From the NCBI GenBank assembly GCA_023387085.1, contig JAEWIL010000131.1:1-18797 (forward strand): DNA of 18,797 nt, read 5' to 3'. This document shows, in pieces, positions 1 through 6,053 of the stretch. The number at the start of each line of letters is the position of its first letter. Positions within the stretch are counted from its first letter, which is position 1. Source of the stretch: Pseudomonadota bacterium (GTDB lineage: Bacteria; Pseudomonadota; Alphaproteobacteria; Sphingomonadales; Sphingomonadaceae). A program made the position numbers and the translations under genes. A model generated the notes under the pieces. The model ran no database searches, was not told the origin of the DNA, and saw nothing but the letters and a program-made list of their open reading frames with translations.

Positions 1-661
1 GTCCCGCTTCTTCGCTGAAGGCGGCTAGCTGCGCGTCCATCGCGCGCTGAAAGGCGGGGCGGGCAAGGCAGCGGTCGAGATAGGCTTGCAGGCGCGGCTG
101 TTCGGCGACCAGCCCCGCCTCGACAGCCTCGCGCAACACGGTCGCCATCGCGATGTCGGCGACGGTGAATTCGCCGGTCAGATAATCCTTGTCGCCGATC
201 GCGTCGTTCAGCCGGCCGAGCCGGCCCTGGATGAATTCGATCAGGCTGGGCCGGCGCAGCTTCGCCCACTCCTCGTCCTTCGCGAACAGGTCGACATTGC
301 CGAGTTCCAACAGCATCGGCTCGACGCTGTTATAGGCGGCGAACAGCCAGGCGAGCGTGTTGGCACGCGCCTGCGGATCGCGGGGCATCAGCCGCGCATC
401 TTTCTCTGCGAGGTGGAGCAGGATCGCGCCGCTTTCGAACAGGCGGATGCCGCCGTCGTTGAGCACCGGCACCTGTCCCCACGGCTGGAACAGGAAATGG
501 TCGGCGGGGCGATTGATCGCGCTGATGAGATGCTCGGCATAGTCGAGCCCGATCTCCTCGCACGCCCAGCGCGGGCGCAGGTCGCGGACATATCCGCGCG
601 CGAAATCGGGCACCCAGTCGAAGGCGGTAACTTCCAGCTTGCTGTCGGGGTTCACGGGCAT
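1..661 (-). CDS. Glutathione S-transferase family protein (3' end cut by window edge)
   Basis: The reading frame starts at an ATG ending at 661, preceded by the strong ribosome binding site CGGAGGAGAG, and stays open for 220 codons to base 1. The C-terminus and stop lie outside the window. The N-terminal half is thioredoxin-like: WVPDFARG near residue 16, GQVPV with the cis-proline of the glutathione site, then an LFESGAILLHLAEKD segment. The C-terminal half is the all-helical GST domain with a DYLTGEFTVADIAM motif, the usual N-capping region. It is clearly paralogous to the next gene upstream (same VPDFARG, VPV and ESG blocks), so it is a tandem duplicate. It is the last visible gene of the TetR-led operon, 27 nt after its neighbour. 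It probably conjugates or reduces electrophiles with glutathione in the cytoplasm. I cannot assign the catalytic Ser/Cys/Tyr or the substrate. Confidence 0.9.
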   Translation of the reverse strand, partial: MPVNPDSKLEVTAFDWVPDFARGYVRDLRPRWACEEIGLDYAEHLISAINRPADHFLFQPWGQVPVLNDGGIRLFESGAILLHLAEKDARLMPRDPQARANTLAWLFAAYNSVEPMLLELGNVDLFAKDEEWAKLRRPSLIEFIQGRLGRLNDAIGDKDYLTGEFTVADIAMATVLREAVEAGLVAEQPRLQAYLDRCLARPAFQRAMDAQLAAFSEEAG

Positions 662-688
662 GATGATCTCTCCTCCGTCGGGTGGATT

Positions 689-1351
689 TCAGGCGGGCAG
701 CGGTTCGCCGACCGCGCAATCGGCGAGGTGCGCCGCCATTGCGCTCCGAAAGGCGGGCCGCGCGGTGCCGCGCGCGACATAGGCGGCCAGATTGGGGTGC
801 GGCGCCAGCAATTGCGGGTTGGCGTTGCGCAGGATGTCGATCATGACGATGTCGCCGATCGAGAAACGATCTTCCAGCCATTCGCCTTTCCCGAGGGCCT
901 GCGCCAAGCGGGCGAGACGTTGCTCGGCAAAGGGTCTCGCCGCCTCCACCGCGCCGGCCTGCCAGTCGGTGCCCTGTCCCTTTATCGTCAGGATGACCAA
1001 CGCCTGGATCATCGGTTCGACGCTGTTGAGCGCGGCGATCATCCAGCTGATCGCGCGGCCGCGACCCTTGTCATCGCGCGGTAGCAGGCGCTCGTCCTTC
1101 TCGCCGATGCGGATCAGGATCGAACCCGATTCGAACAATGTGATGCCGTCTTCCTTGTACACGGGCACCTGCCCAAAGGGCTGATCCGCCATATAGGCCT
1201 GCGGCTTGTCCTCGAAAATCCCGTCGATCAGTCGCGTGCGATAGGGCAGGCCGATTTCGTCGAGCGCCCAGCGGACGCGGATGTCCTTGATGCGCCCGCG
1301 CGCGAAGTCCGGGACCGACCGGTAGGCGGTGATTTCGGGAACGGCGGCCAT
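689..1351 (-). CDS. Glutathione S-transferase family protein
   Basis: This is a 220-residue protein of normal GST length. The N-terminal thioredoxin-fold half has YRSVPDFARG around residues 10-19, FGQVPVYKEDG with the cis-Pro of the glutathione-binding loop, and FESGSILIRIGEKDERLLP. The helical C-terminal half contains EWLEDRFSIGDIVMIDIL, the conserved helix-capping region, and RPAFRSAM near the end. The ATG at 1351 has an AAGGGA ribosome binding site about 9 nt upstream. The gene sits 38 nt after the DoxX gene and 27 nt before a second, related GST, in the same operon. The role is inferred from family: glutathione conjugation, dehalogenation or disulfide reduction of a toxic compound. The exact class is not clear, because no typical catalytic Tyr, Ser or Cys stands out in the first strand region. 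Confidence 0.93.
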   Translation of the reverse strand: MAAVPEITAYRSVPDFARGRIKDIRVRWALDEIGLPYRTRLIDGIFEDKPQAYMADQPFGQVPVYKEDGITLFESGSILIRIGEKDERLLPRDDKGRGRAISWMIAALNSVEPMIQALVILTIKGQGTDWQAGAVEAARPFAEQRLARLAQALGKGEWLEDRFSIGDIVMIDILRNANPQLLAPHPNLAAYVARGTARPAFRSAMAAHLADCAVGEPLPA

Positions 1352-1389
1352 GATCGGATTTCCCTTCTCTTCGCGACGGGTTCGGACGG

Positions 1390-1806
1390 TTACGGACGAT
1401 CGGACGACCGCAGCGGGATCAGCGCGCGGACACGGGGATCGCGCAGCCAGAGGCCGCCCCAGAGCATCACGCCAAGGTAGACGCCGAACAAAATGTGGCT
1501 GAACAGCGGGCTGCCGATCCGCACATGCGTCGCGACCGCGCCGCCCAGATAGGCGGTGATCAGGATCGCGCCGAGGATCGCGGTACGCGGCCAGATATGG
1601 AGCAAGGTCGGGACCAGCAGCATCAGGCCGAGCATCGTCATCGTCGGGACATCGAGCGGCCAGCCGAGTCCCGGCGGACTATATTTAATCGCGGTCGCGG
1701 GCGCGGCGAGTTTCAGCCCGGCGTCGAAGAGGAGGAAGAGGATCACCAGGCCGCTCAAGACGCGGCCGGCAATCAGCTGAACCTTCGCAGGGACCGCATC
1801 TGCCAT
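1390..1806 (-). CDS. DoxX-like small integral membrane protein
   Basis: This 138-residue protein has four hydrophobic stretches (roughly residues 9-30, 50-68, 72-92 and 98-119), the layout of the DoxX/DoxD-like superfamily. The segment RVLSGLVILFLLFDAGLKLAAP resembles the first helix of DoxX-like proteins. An excellent ribosome binding site (GGAGGAGG) precedes the ATG at 1806. It lies in the inner membrane and has no catalytic motif I can name. DoxX homologues in other bacteria have been tied to thiol homeostasis and oxidative stress, which fits its place between glyoxalase-like and GST genes, but that link is inference. The gap to the upstream VOC gene is 33 nt and to the downstream GST gene 38 nt. 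Confidence 0.85.
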   Translation of the reverse strand: MADAVPAKVQLIAGRVLSGLVILFLLFDAGLKLAAPATAIKYSPPGLGWPLDVPTMTMLGLMLLVPTLLHIWPRTAILGAILITAYLGGAVATHVRIGSPLFSHILFGVYLGVMLWGGLWLRDPRVRALIPLRSSDRP

Positions 1807-1839
1807 GTCTTCCTCCTCCCGCTCGATTTTTTGCGCTTG

Positions 1840-2274
1840 CTATGCGGCCGCTTCGGCGGGCTCGCCGGCGGGAATCGCGGCCGGGTCCATCCACATCACT
1901 TCCCAGATGTGGCCGTCGGGATCCTCGAAGCTGCGGCCGTACATGAAGCCATAATCCTGCGTCGGGGTCGGGTCGGCCTTGCCGCCCGCGGCGACCGCCT
2001 TGTCGACTTGCGCGTCTACCGCATCGCGGCTGTCGGCGGAGACGCAGAGCAGGACTTGCGCGGTAGCGTGCGCGTCGGGGATCGCCTTCGACGTGAAGGT
2101 CGCCCATTTCGCGTGCGTCAGCAGCATGACGTGGATCGACCCTTCGGCGACGACCATGCAGGCGGCGGTCTCGTCGGTGAAGGCGGGATTGTTCGTCGCG
2201 CCGACCGCCTCGTAAAAGGCCTTCGACCTGTCGAGGTCGGTGACCGGAAGGTTCACGAAAATCATCTGGGGCAT
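1840..2274 (-). CDS. VOC family protein (glyoxalase/bleomycin-resistance fold), copy 2
   Basis: This 144-residue single-domain VOC protein resembles the group annotated as predicted lactoylglutathione lyase. The start is set at 2274 (MPQMIFVNLPV) because AAGGAGAG lies just upstream and this matches the N-terminus of its paralogue. The longer frame upstream would run into the neighbouring gene. Two beta-alpha-beta-beta-beta modules are visible: FVNLPVTDLDRSKAFYEAVG, and a second ending in QDYGFMYGRSFEDPDGHIWEVMW. The Glu in HIWEVMW aligns with the last metal ligand of E. coli glyoxalase I, while the first-strand His is replaced by Phe, so it may bind metal differently or not at all. It is about half identical to the adjacent VOC protein. 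The probable role is isomerising, cleaving or sequestering a reactive compound; the substrate is unknown. Confidence 0.9.
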   Translation of the reverse strand: MPQMIFVNLPVTDLDRSKAFYEAVGATNNPAFTDETAACMVVAEGSIHVMLLTHAKWATFTSKAIPDAHATAQVLLCVSADSRDAVDAQVDKAVAAGGKADPTPTQDYGFMYGRSFEDPDGHIWEVMWMDPAAIPAGEPAEAAA

Positions 2275-2302
2275 CTTTTCTCTCCTTGGGGTGTGGTCGG
2301 CG

Positions 2303-2743
2303 TCAGGCGGCAACTTCGGGGACCGGTGCCTCGCCATTGGCGACCGCGGGGTCCATCCAGAAGGGGCCCCAGACATGGCCGTCGGGGTCGAGGATGTCGC
2401 GGCCGTACATGAAGCCATGGTCCTGCGCCGGGTTGACGTCGGCGGTGCCGCCGGCAGCGGCCCCGGCCTCGACCATGGCATCCACCGCCTCGCGGCTGCC
2501 GAGCGCGAGCGCGAGCGAAACCTCGCTCGATCCGGGCGCGGCGATCGGGCGATCGGTGAAGGTCTTCCACTTTTCGTGCGTCAGCATCATCACGAAGATG
2601 GTGTCCGACCAGACCATCGCGGCGGCGGTATCGTCACTGAACCGCGGTTCGTTGGTGAAACCGATCGCCTCGTAAAAGGCCTTCGACCTGGCAAGATCGG
2701 CGACCGGCAGGTTCACGAAGATCATCCTTGGGGTATCGGACAT
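2303..2743 (-). CDS. VOC family protein (glyoxalase/bleomycin-resistance fold), copy 1
   Basis: This 146-residue protein is the first structural gene after tetR (gap 28 nt). It begins MSDTPRMIFVNLPVADLARSKAFYEAIGF and ends with QDHGFMYGRDILDPDGHVWGPFWMDP, giving the paired VOC modules. It is a tandem paralogue of the next gene. One difference is notable: the position of the conserved C-terminal metal-ligand Glu in glyoxalase-type VOC proteins is Gly here (HVWGPFW), whereas its neighbour keeps Glu. It could therefore be a binding protein, a heterodimer partner, or use another metal site. The ATG at 2743 has GGAGAGGAG upstream. Being cytoplasmic and small, it probably works as a dimer as VOC proteins do. 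Its function within the operon is inferred only from context. Confidence 0.9.
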   Translation of the reverse strand: MSDTPRMIFVNLPVADLARSKAFYEAIGFTNEPRFSDDTAAAMVWSDTIFVMMLTHEKWKTFTDRPIAAPGSSEVSLALALGSREAVDAMVEAGAAAGGTADVNPAQDHGFMYGRDILDPDGHVWGPFWMDPAVANGEAPVPEVAA

Positions 2744-2771
2744 CGGAGCACTCCTCTCCTCGGGGGGATTC

Positions 2772-3413
2772 TCAAACGCGTCCGAACAGCATCCGGACGT
2801 AACGCTTCAGGTGGGTGACGGTCCCGCGCGCGATCGCCGGATCGTTGGTCGTTTTCGCCAGAACGAAGGCGCCCTGCAAAACCGACTGGACATGCTGGGC
2901 GAGGCCAATCGCTGTGACGTCGTCAGGCGCGCCATAAACATCGATCGCGGCCTGGATGTCGGGAGCCAGCGCCCGGCAATAGGCGTTGATGCTCGCCTCG
3001 CACGCGGCGCGGATGCGATCGCTGGTCAGATACGCCTCCTGCACCATCGTGCCGACGAAGCAGGTATAATCCTCGGTGGGGCCGTCGAGCATCGACAGGC
3101 GGAAATCGATATGGCCGAGCAGGCGGTCGAGCGGATCGTCCAGCCGGTTGTGCGGCGCAATTTCGAACATCGGCCGTGCGCGCTCGGTCCAGCCTTCGGC
3201 GGCGGCCACGGCCAGCGCTTCCTTCGATTCGAAATGGTGGAAGAAGGCGCCCTTGGTCACCCCGGCCACCGCGCAAATCTCGTCGACGCTGGTCGCGGCA
3301 TAGCCCTGTTTGCGCACCGTCGCATGCGCCGCGGCGATCAGCGCGGCGCGCGCGCTGCCACGCGGGGCGCGCCGCGGTGCGGAAGGGGTGGCGGGGGGCT
3401 GAGTCGTCGTCAT
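2772..3413 (-). CDS. TetR/AcrR family transcriptional repressor
   Basis: From the ATG at 3413 the protein has 213 residues, typical for TetR. The N-terminal helix-turn-helix is unmistakable: ALIAAAHATVRKQGYAATSVDEICAVAGVTKGAFFHHFESKEAL (about residues 24-67). The rest is the helical ligand-binding and dimerisation domain. It has four cysteines (about 47, 118, 138 and 146), three of them in the ligand domain, so thiol sensing of electrophiles is possible but unproven. Longer in-frame starts (up to 3488) would lie upstream of the promoter and operator, so 3413 is preferred. There is no ribosome binding site and the predicted transcription start is at the ATG, suggesting a leaderless message. 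The gene heads an operon with two VOC, one DoxX and two GST genes and probably represses itself and all of them. Confidence 0.93.
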   Translation of the reverse strand: MTTTQPPATPSAPRRAPRGSARAALIAAAHATVRKQGYAATSVDEICAVAGVTKGAFFHHFESKEALAVAAAEGWTERARPMFEIAPHNRLDDPLDRLLGHIDFRLSMLDGPTEDYTCFVGTMVQEAYLTSDRIRAACEASINAYCRALAPDIQAAIDVYGAPDDVTAIGLAQHVQSVLQGAFVLAKTTNDPAIARGTVTHLKRYVRMLFGRV

Positions 3414-3419
3414 GCGAAT

Positions 3420-3445
3420 CAACATACCAACTGGTTGGTATGTTG
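3420..3445. promoter_or_regulatory. Operator: perfect inverted repeat, probable TetR binding site
   Basis: A 12-nt arm CAACATACCAAC, a two-base centre TG, and the exact reverse complement arm GTTGGTATGTTG. It begins 7 nt upstream of the tetR start codon. It fills the spacer of the tetR promoter and overlaps the -10 box completely and the -35 box partly, so a bound dimer would block RNA polymerase. Size and symmetry fit TetR-family operators. That this TetR binds it is inferred from position. It could also affect the divergent comM gene about 105 bp away. Confidence 0.85.
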
Positions 3446-3449
3446 TCAA
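3421..3449 (-). promoter_or_regulatory. Promoter of the tetR-VOC-DoxX-GST operon
   Basis: On the minus strand, a perfect -35 box TTGACA (3449-3444) is followed by a 17-bp spacer and the -10 box TATGTT (3426-3421). Seven bases, GATTCGC, separate the -10 box from the tetR ATG, so transcription should begin on or one base before the start codon. This is one of the closest matches to a vegetative sigma factor promoter in the window. Confidence 0.75.
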
Positions 3450-3550
3450 ATATGCAATCAGGGTTACGCTACGCGGCACCTTCGACAACTTCGAAAAGAC
3501 TCGACCTTGCCGCTGCTTGCCCTAAGAAGGGGCGGGAACAAAGGGGGATC

Positions 3551-5059
3551 ATGGTCGCGATCGTTTCAACCGTCGCCTATCTCGGGCTCGAAGCGCGCGG
3601 GGTCGAGGTGCAGTGCCAGATCGCGGCGGGGATGCCCGCCTTCGCGGTGGTCGGCCTGCCCGACAAGGCGGTCGCCGAAAGCCGCGAACGCGTCCGCGCC
3701 GCGCTGTCGGCAATCGGCCTCGCGCTGCCGCCCAAACGCATCACCGTGAACCTGTCGCCCGCCGACCTGCCCAAGGAAGGTTCGCATTACGACCTGCCGA
3801 TCGCGCTCGCCTTGCTCGGCGCGATGGGGGTGATCGATGCCGAAACGCTGGCGGCCTATGTGGTGGTCGGCGAACTCGGTCTCGACGGCCGGGTCGCCGC
3901 ATCGCCCGGCGTCCTGCTCGCCGCGCTCCACGCCGCGAGCGTCGAACGCGGGCTGATCTGTCCCGCGGCGCAGGGACCCGAAGCGGCGTGGGCGGGCAAT
4001 GTCGAGGTTCTCGGCGCCCCCGATCTTCTGTCGCTGCTCGGCCATTTCAGGGGCAGCGCGTTGCTCGCGCCGCCGGTGCCGGGCGAGGTCGACGCCCCGG
4101 TCCGCACCGCCGACCTTGCACAGGTAAAGGGGCAGGAGACCGCGAAGCGCGCGCTCGAAATCGCGGCGGCGGGCGGCCACAATCTGCTGATGTCGGGGCC
4201 GCCGGGCGCGGGCAAGTCGCTGATGGCGGCGTGCCTGCCCGGCATATTGCCCGACCTGACGCCGGCCGAGGCGCTCGAGGTGTCGATGATCGCCTCGGTG
4301 GCGGGCGGGCTAGAGGGCGGGCGGCTCGTCCGCGCGCGGCCGTTCCGCGCCCCGCATCATTCGGCGTCGATGCCCGCGCTCGTCGGCGGTGGCCTCCGCG
4401 TGCGGCCGGGCGAAGTCAGTCTGGCGCATCTGGGTGTACTGTTCCTCGACGAACTGCCCGAGTTTCAGCGCGGCGTCCTCGACAGCCTGCGCCAGCCGCT
4501 CGAAACCGGCGAGGTCAGCGTCGCGCGCGCCAACGCGCATGTCACCTTTCCGGCACGGGTCCAGCTCGTTGCGGCGATGAATCCGTGCCGCTGCGGGCAT
4601 CTCGGCGATCCTGCGCTCGCGTGCAGCCGCGCCCCGCGCTGCGCCGCCGATTATCAGGCAAAACTGTCGGGGCCGCTGCTCGACCGCATCGACCTGCATG
4701 TCGAGGTCGAGGCGGTGAGTGCCGCCGACCTCGTCCTGCCGCCGCCTGCCGAGGGCAGTGCCGAGGTCGCCGCGCGCGTCGCGGCTGCGCGCGCGGTGCA
4801 GACGGCGCGCTATGCGGCGCACAAGGCGCGGACCAATGCCGAGATCGACGGCGAACTGCTCGAAGCGGTCGCGACGCCCGACGAGGCGGGGCGCAAGCTG
4901 CTCGCGCAGGCGGCCGAGGCGATGCGACTGTCGGCGCGCGGCTATACACGGATGCTCCGCGTCGCGCGGACGATCGCCGATCTGGCGGGCGCCGATACGA
5001 TCGGGCGCATCCATATCGCCGAAGCGCTGAGCTATCGGCGGCAGGCGCCGCGAAACTGA
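3551..5059 (+). CDS. comM: YifB/ComM family Mg-chelatase-like AAA+ ATPase
   Basis: This 502-residue protein matches the usual ComM length of about 500. Order of domains: N-terminal S5/Lon-like ChlI domain (about 1-170, with VVGLPDKAVAESRERVRAAL and a KEGSHYDLPIALALL block), then the AAA+ core with Walker A GPPGAGKS at 216-223, the FRAPHHSAS motif near 265-273, Walker B LFLDELPEF around 297-305, and AAMNPCRCG with cysteines at about 346, 348, 358 and 364. A C-terminal helical Mg-chelatase domain follows (SARGYTRMLRVARTIADL). In other bacteria ComM is a hexameric helicase that promotes branch migration during natural transformation. The start at 3551 has AAGGGGG just upstream and begins with the conserved MVAIVSTVAYLGLEA; the longer open frame from 3176 overlaps tetR and its operator. 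It is divergent from tetR. Confidence 0.93.
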   Translation: MVAIVSTVAYLGLEARGVEVQCQIAAGMPAFAVVGLPDKAVAESRERVRAALSAIGLALPPKRITVNLSPADLPKEGSHYDLPIALALLGAMGVIDAETLAAYVVVGELGLDGRVAASPGVLLAALHAASVERGLICPAAQGPEAAWAGNVEVLGAPDLLSLLGHFRGSALLAPPVPGEVDAPVRTADLAQVKGQETAKRALEIAAAGGHNLLMSGPPGAGKSLMAACLPGILPDLTPAEALEVSMIASVAGGLEGGRLVRARPFRAPHHSASMPALVGGGLRVRPGEVSLAHLGVLFLDELPEFQRGVLDSLRQPLETGEVSVARANAHVTFPARVQLVAAMNPCRCGHLGDPALACSRAPRCAADYQAKLSGPLLDRIDLHVEVEAVSAADLVLPPPAEGSAEVAARVAAARAVQTARYAAHKARTNAEIDGELLEAVATPDEAGRKLLAQAAEAMRLSARGYTRMLRVARTIADLAGADTIGRIHIAEALSYRRQAPRN

Positions 5060-5382
5060 TGATCGACGAGGATGACCCGATCGCCTTCGGCGGTGACATT
5101 TTCGAATGGCGCGGACCGGCGCCCTTTCTGTTCGTCGCGGTCCCGGACGAGCATATCGGCGCGATCCGTTATGCGGGGCTGTCGCAAAGCTATGGCTGGG
5201 GCGTCGTGCCGGTGGTCGCGCGGATCGGCGAGACGGTTTTCGCGACGTCGCTGTTTCCGCGCGATGGCGGCTATCTGCTGCCGGTCAAGGTCGCGGTGCA
5301 GAAGGCCGAAAAGATCCGACGCGGCGACCGGGTCGAGGTCATGATGAAGGTGGGCCGCGACTGGAACGGCGAGGATGATTGA
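5059..5382 (+). CDS. DUF1905 domain-containing protein
   Basis: This 107-residue protein starts with an ATG whose A is the last base of the comM stop (TGATG), so the two are translationally coupled. The sequence FEWRGPAPFLFVAVPDEHIGAIRY, then ARIGETVFATSLFPRDGGYLLPVKVAVQKAEKIRRGDRVEVMMKVG, follows the DUF1905 pattern: a small beta-barrel with the W/F-x-V-P strand, the TSLFP motif, and a GD-x-V-x-V end. The function of the family is not established. There is no signal peptide or membrane segment. Sharing an operon with comM could mean a link to DNA processing, but gene neighbours alone do not show it. Confidence 0.85.
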   Translation: MIDEDDPIAFGGDIFEWRGPAPFLFVAVPDEHIGAIRYAGLSQSYGWGVVPVVARIGETVFATSLFPRDGGYLLPVKVAVQKAEKIRRGDRVEVMMKVGRDWNGEDD

Positions 5383-5434
5383 GGTGGGATTGGGCGCTAT
5401 GGCCGGTAGCGACCGGTTGCGTACCTTACGATTT

Positions 5435-5539
5435 TCGTCACCCTGAACTTGTTTCAGGGTCCATGGCCTGCCGTTTCCTTCGCCGCAGCGCTAGACGAGA
5501 GCTCAGGCCATGGATGCTGAAACAAGTTCAGCATGACGA
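5435..5539. repeat. Paired REP-like palindrome (two nested hairpins in inverted orientation)
   Basis: Two 36-nt arms, 5435-5470 and 5504-5539, are inverted copies of each other apart from four bases. Each arm contains its own hairpin: CCCTGAA/TTCAGGG at 5441-5459 and TGCTGAA/TTCAGCA at 5515-5533, both around the five-base loop CTTGT or its complement ACAAG. The four differing bases are compensatory, so each small hairpin stays perfect. The element sits between convergent genes, where REP/BIME elements are usual. It may act in transcription termination or mRNA stability for the comM side. I recall similar palindromes as frequent in sphingomonad genomes, which a search would settle. Confidence 0.8.
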
Positions 5540-5564
5540 GGTTTCAAGGACGGCTCTTCACGCC

Positions 5565-5596
5565 AAAACCGACGCTTCCGGCTGGCTTGGCGTCGG
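5565..5596 (-). terminator. Rho-independent terminator after the bactofilin gene
   Basis: Directly after the bactofilin stop codon, on the minus strand, a 7-bp GC-rich stem CCGACGC/GCGTCGG encloses a 14-nt loop and is followed by TTTT. The U tract is short, so termination may be partial. Its position one base past the stop supports the call. Confidence 0.6.
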
Positions 5597-5597
5597 G

Positions 5598-6053
5598 CTA
5601 CGCTGACTGGTTCGCGACGATTTCGAGCGGCGGCGGGGCCTTGGCGGCGCCGGCGCGGCGGTGGCTGAGCTTGCCTTCGACCTTGCCGCCATTTTCGATC
5701 GTGATGTTCTCGTAGATGACGTCGCCGGTGATCCGCGCGGTCGCGTGGACGATCAGCGTCTTGGCCTCGATCGAGCCGTCGAGCAGGCCGGCGATCTTCG
5801 CGGTGTCGGCGACGACCGCACCCTTAATCTCGCTCGCCTCGCCCTGGACGAGGTTCGCGCATTTGAGGTCGCCGTCGATCTTGCCATCGACGTGCAGATC
5901 GACGCTCGCCGCGACATTGCCGGTGATGACGACGTCCGACCCGATGATCGAGAAGGTGGTGTGGCGCGCGCCGGTCGCCATCTTAGTGGGCACCGCGGCT
6001 GGCAGCGAGGGCGCCGACTCGCTGTCGGGCGTCGTCTTTGACTTCGAGAACAT
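5598..6053 (-). CDS. Bactofilin (polymer-forming cytoskeletal protein)
   Basis: This 151-residue protein has the right-handed beta-helix repeat typical of bactofilins across about residues 33-130: FSIIGSDVVITGNVAASVDLHVDGKIDGDLKCANLVQGEASEIKGAVVADTAKIAGLLDGSIEAKTLIVHATARITGDVIYENITIENGGKVEGKL. Short disordered ends flank it (Ser/Pro-rich N-terminus, RRAGAAKAPPP near the C-terminus), as usual. Bactofilins self-assemble without nucleotide at the inner membrane and guide cell-wall enzymes. The ATG at 6053 is preceded by CTGGAGG and lies inside the 3' end of the M23 peptidase gene, so the two are coupled. A terminator follows. Pairing with an M23 endopeptidase is a known morphogenesis module in alphaproteobacteria. 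Confidence 0.95.
   Translation of the reverse strand: MFSKSKTTPDSESAPSLPAAVPTKMATGARHTTFSIIGSDVVITGNVAASVDLHVDGKIDGDLKCANLVQGEASEIKGAVVADTAKIAGLLDGSIEAKTLIVHATARITGDVIYENITIENGGKVEGKLSHRRAGAAKAPPPLEIVANQSA

Noticed and set aside
86..1084. Plus-strand 332-residue open frame opposite the two GST genes
   Set aside because: It runs antisense across two clear GST genes and their gap and has Arg/Gln/Asp-rich composition typical of GC-rich shadow frames.
3414..3488. Longer TetR start (up to 25 extra residues)
   Set aside because: The extra codons would span the operator and promoter, and the typical TetR N-terminus and the predicted transcription start both favour 3413.
3613..5058. Long Arg-rich frame overlapping comM in the +2 phase
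   Set aside because: Only its last part, from 5059, is a real gene (DUF1905). The rest is the shadow of comM and contains no domain.
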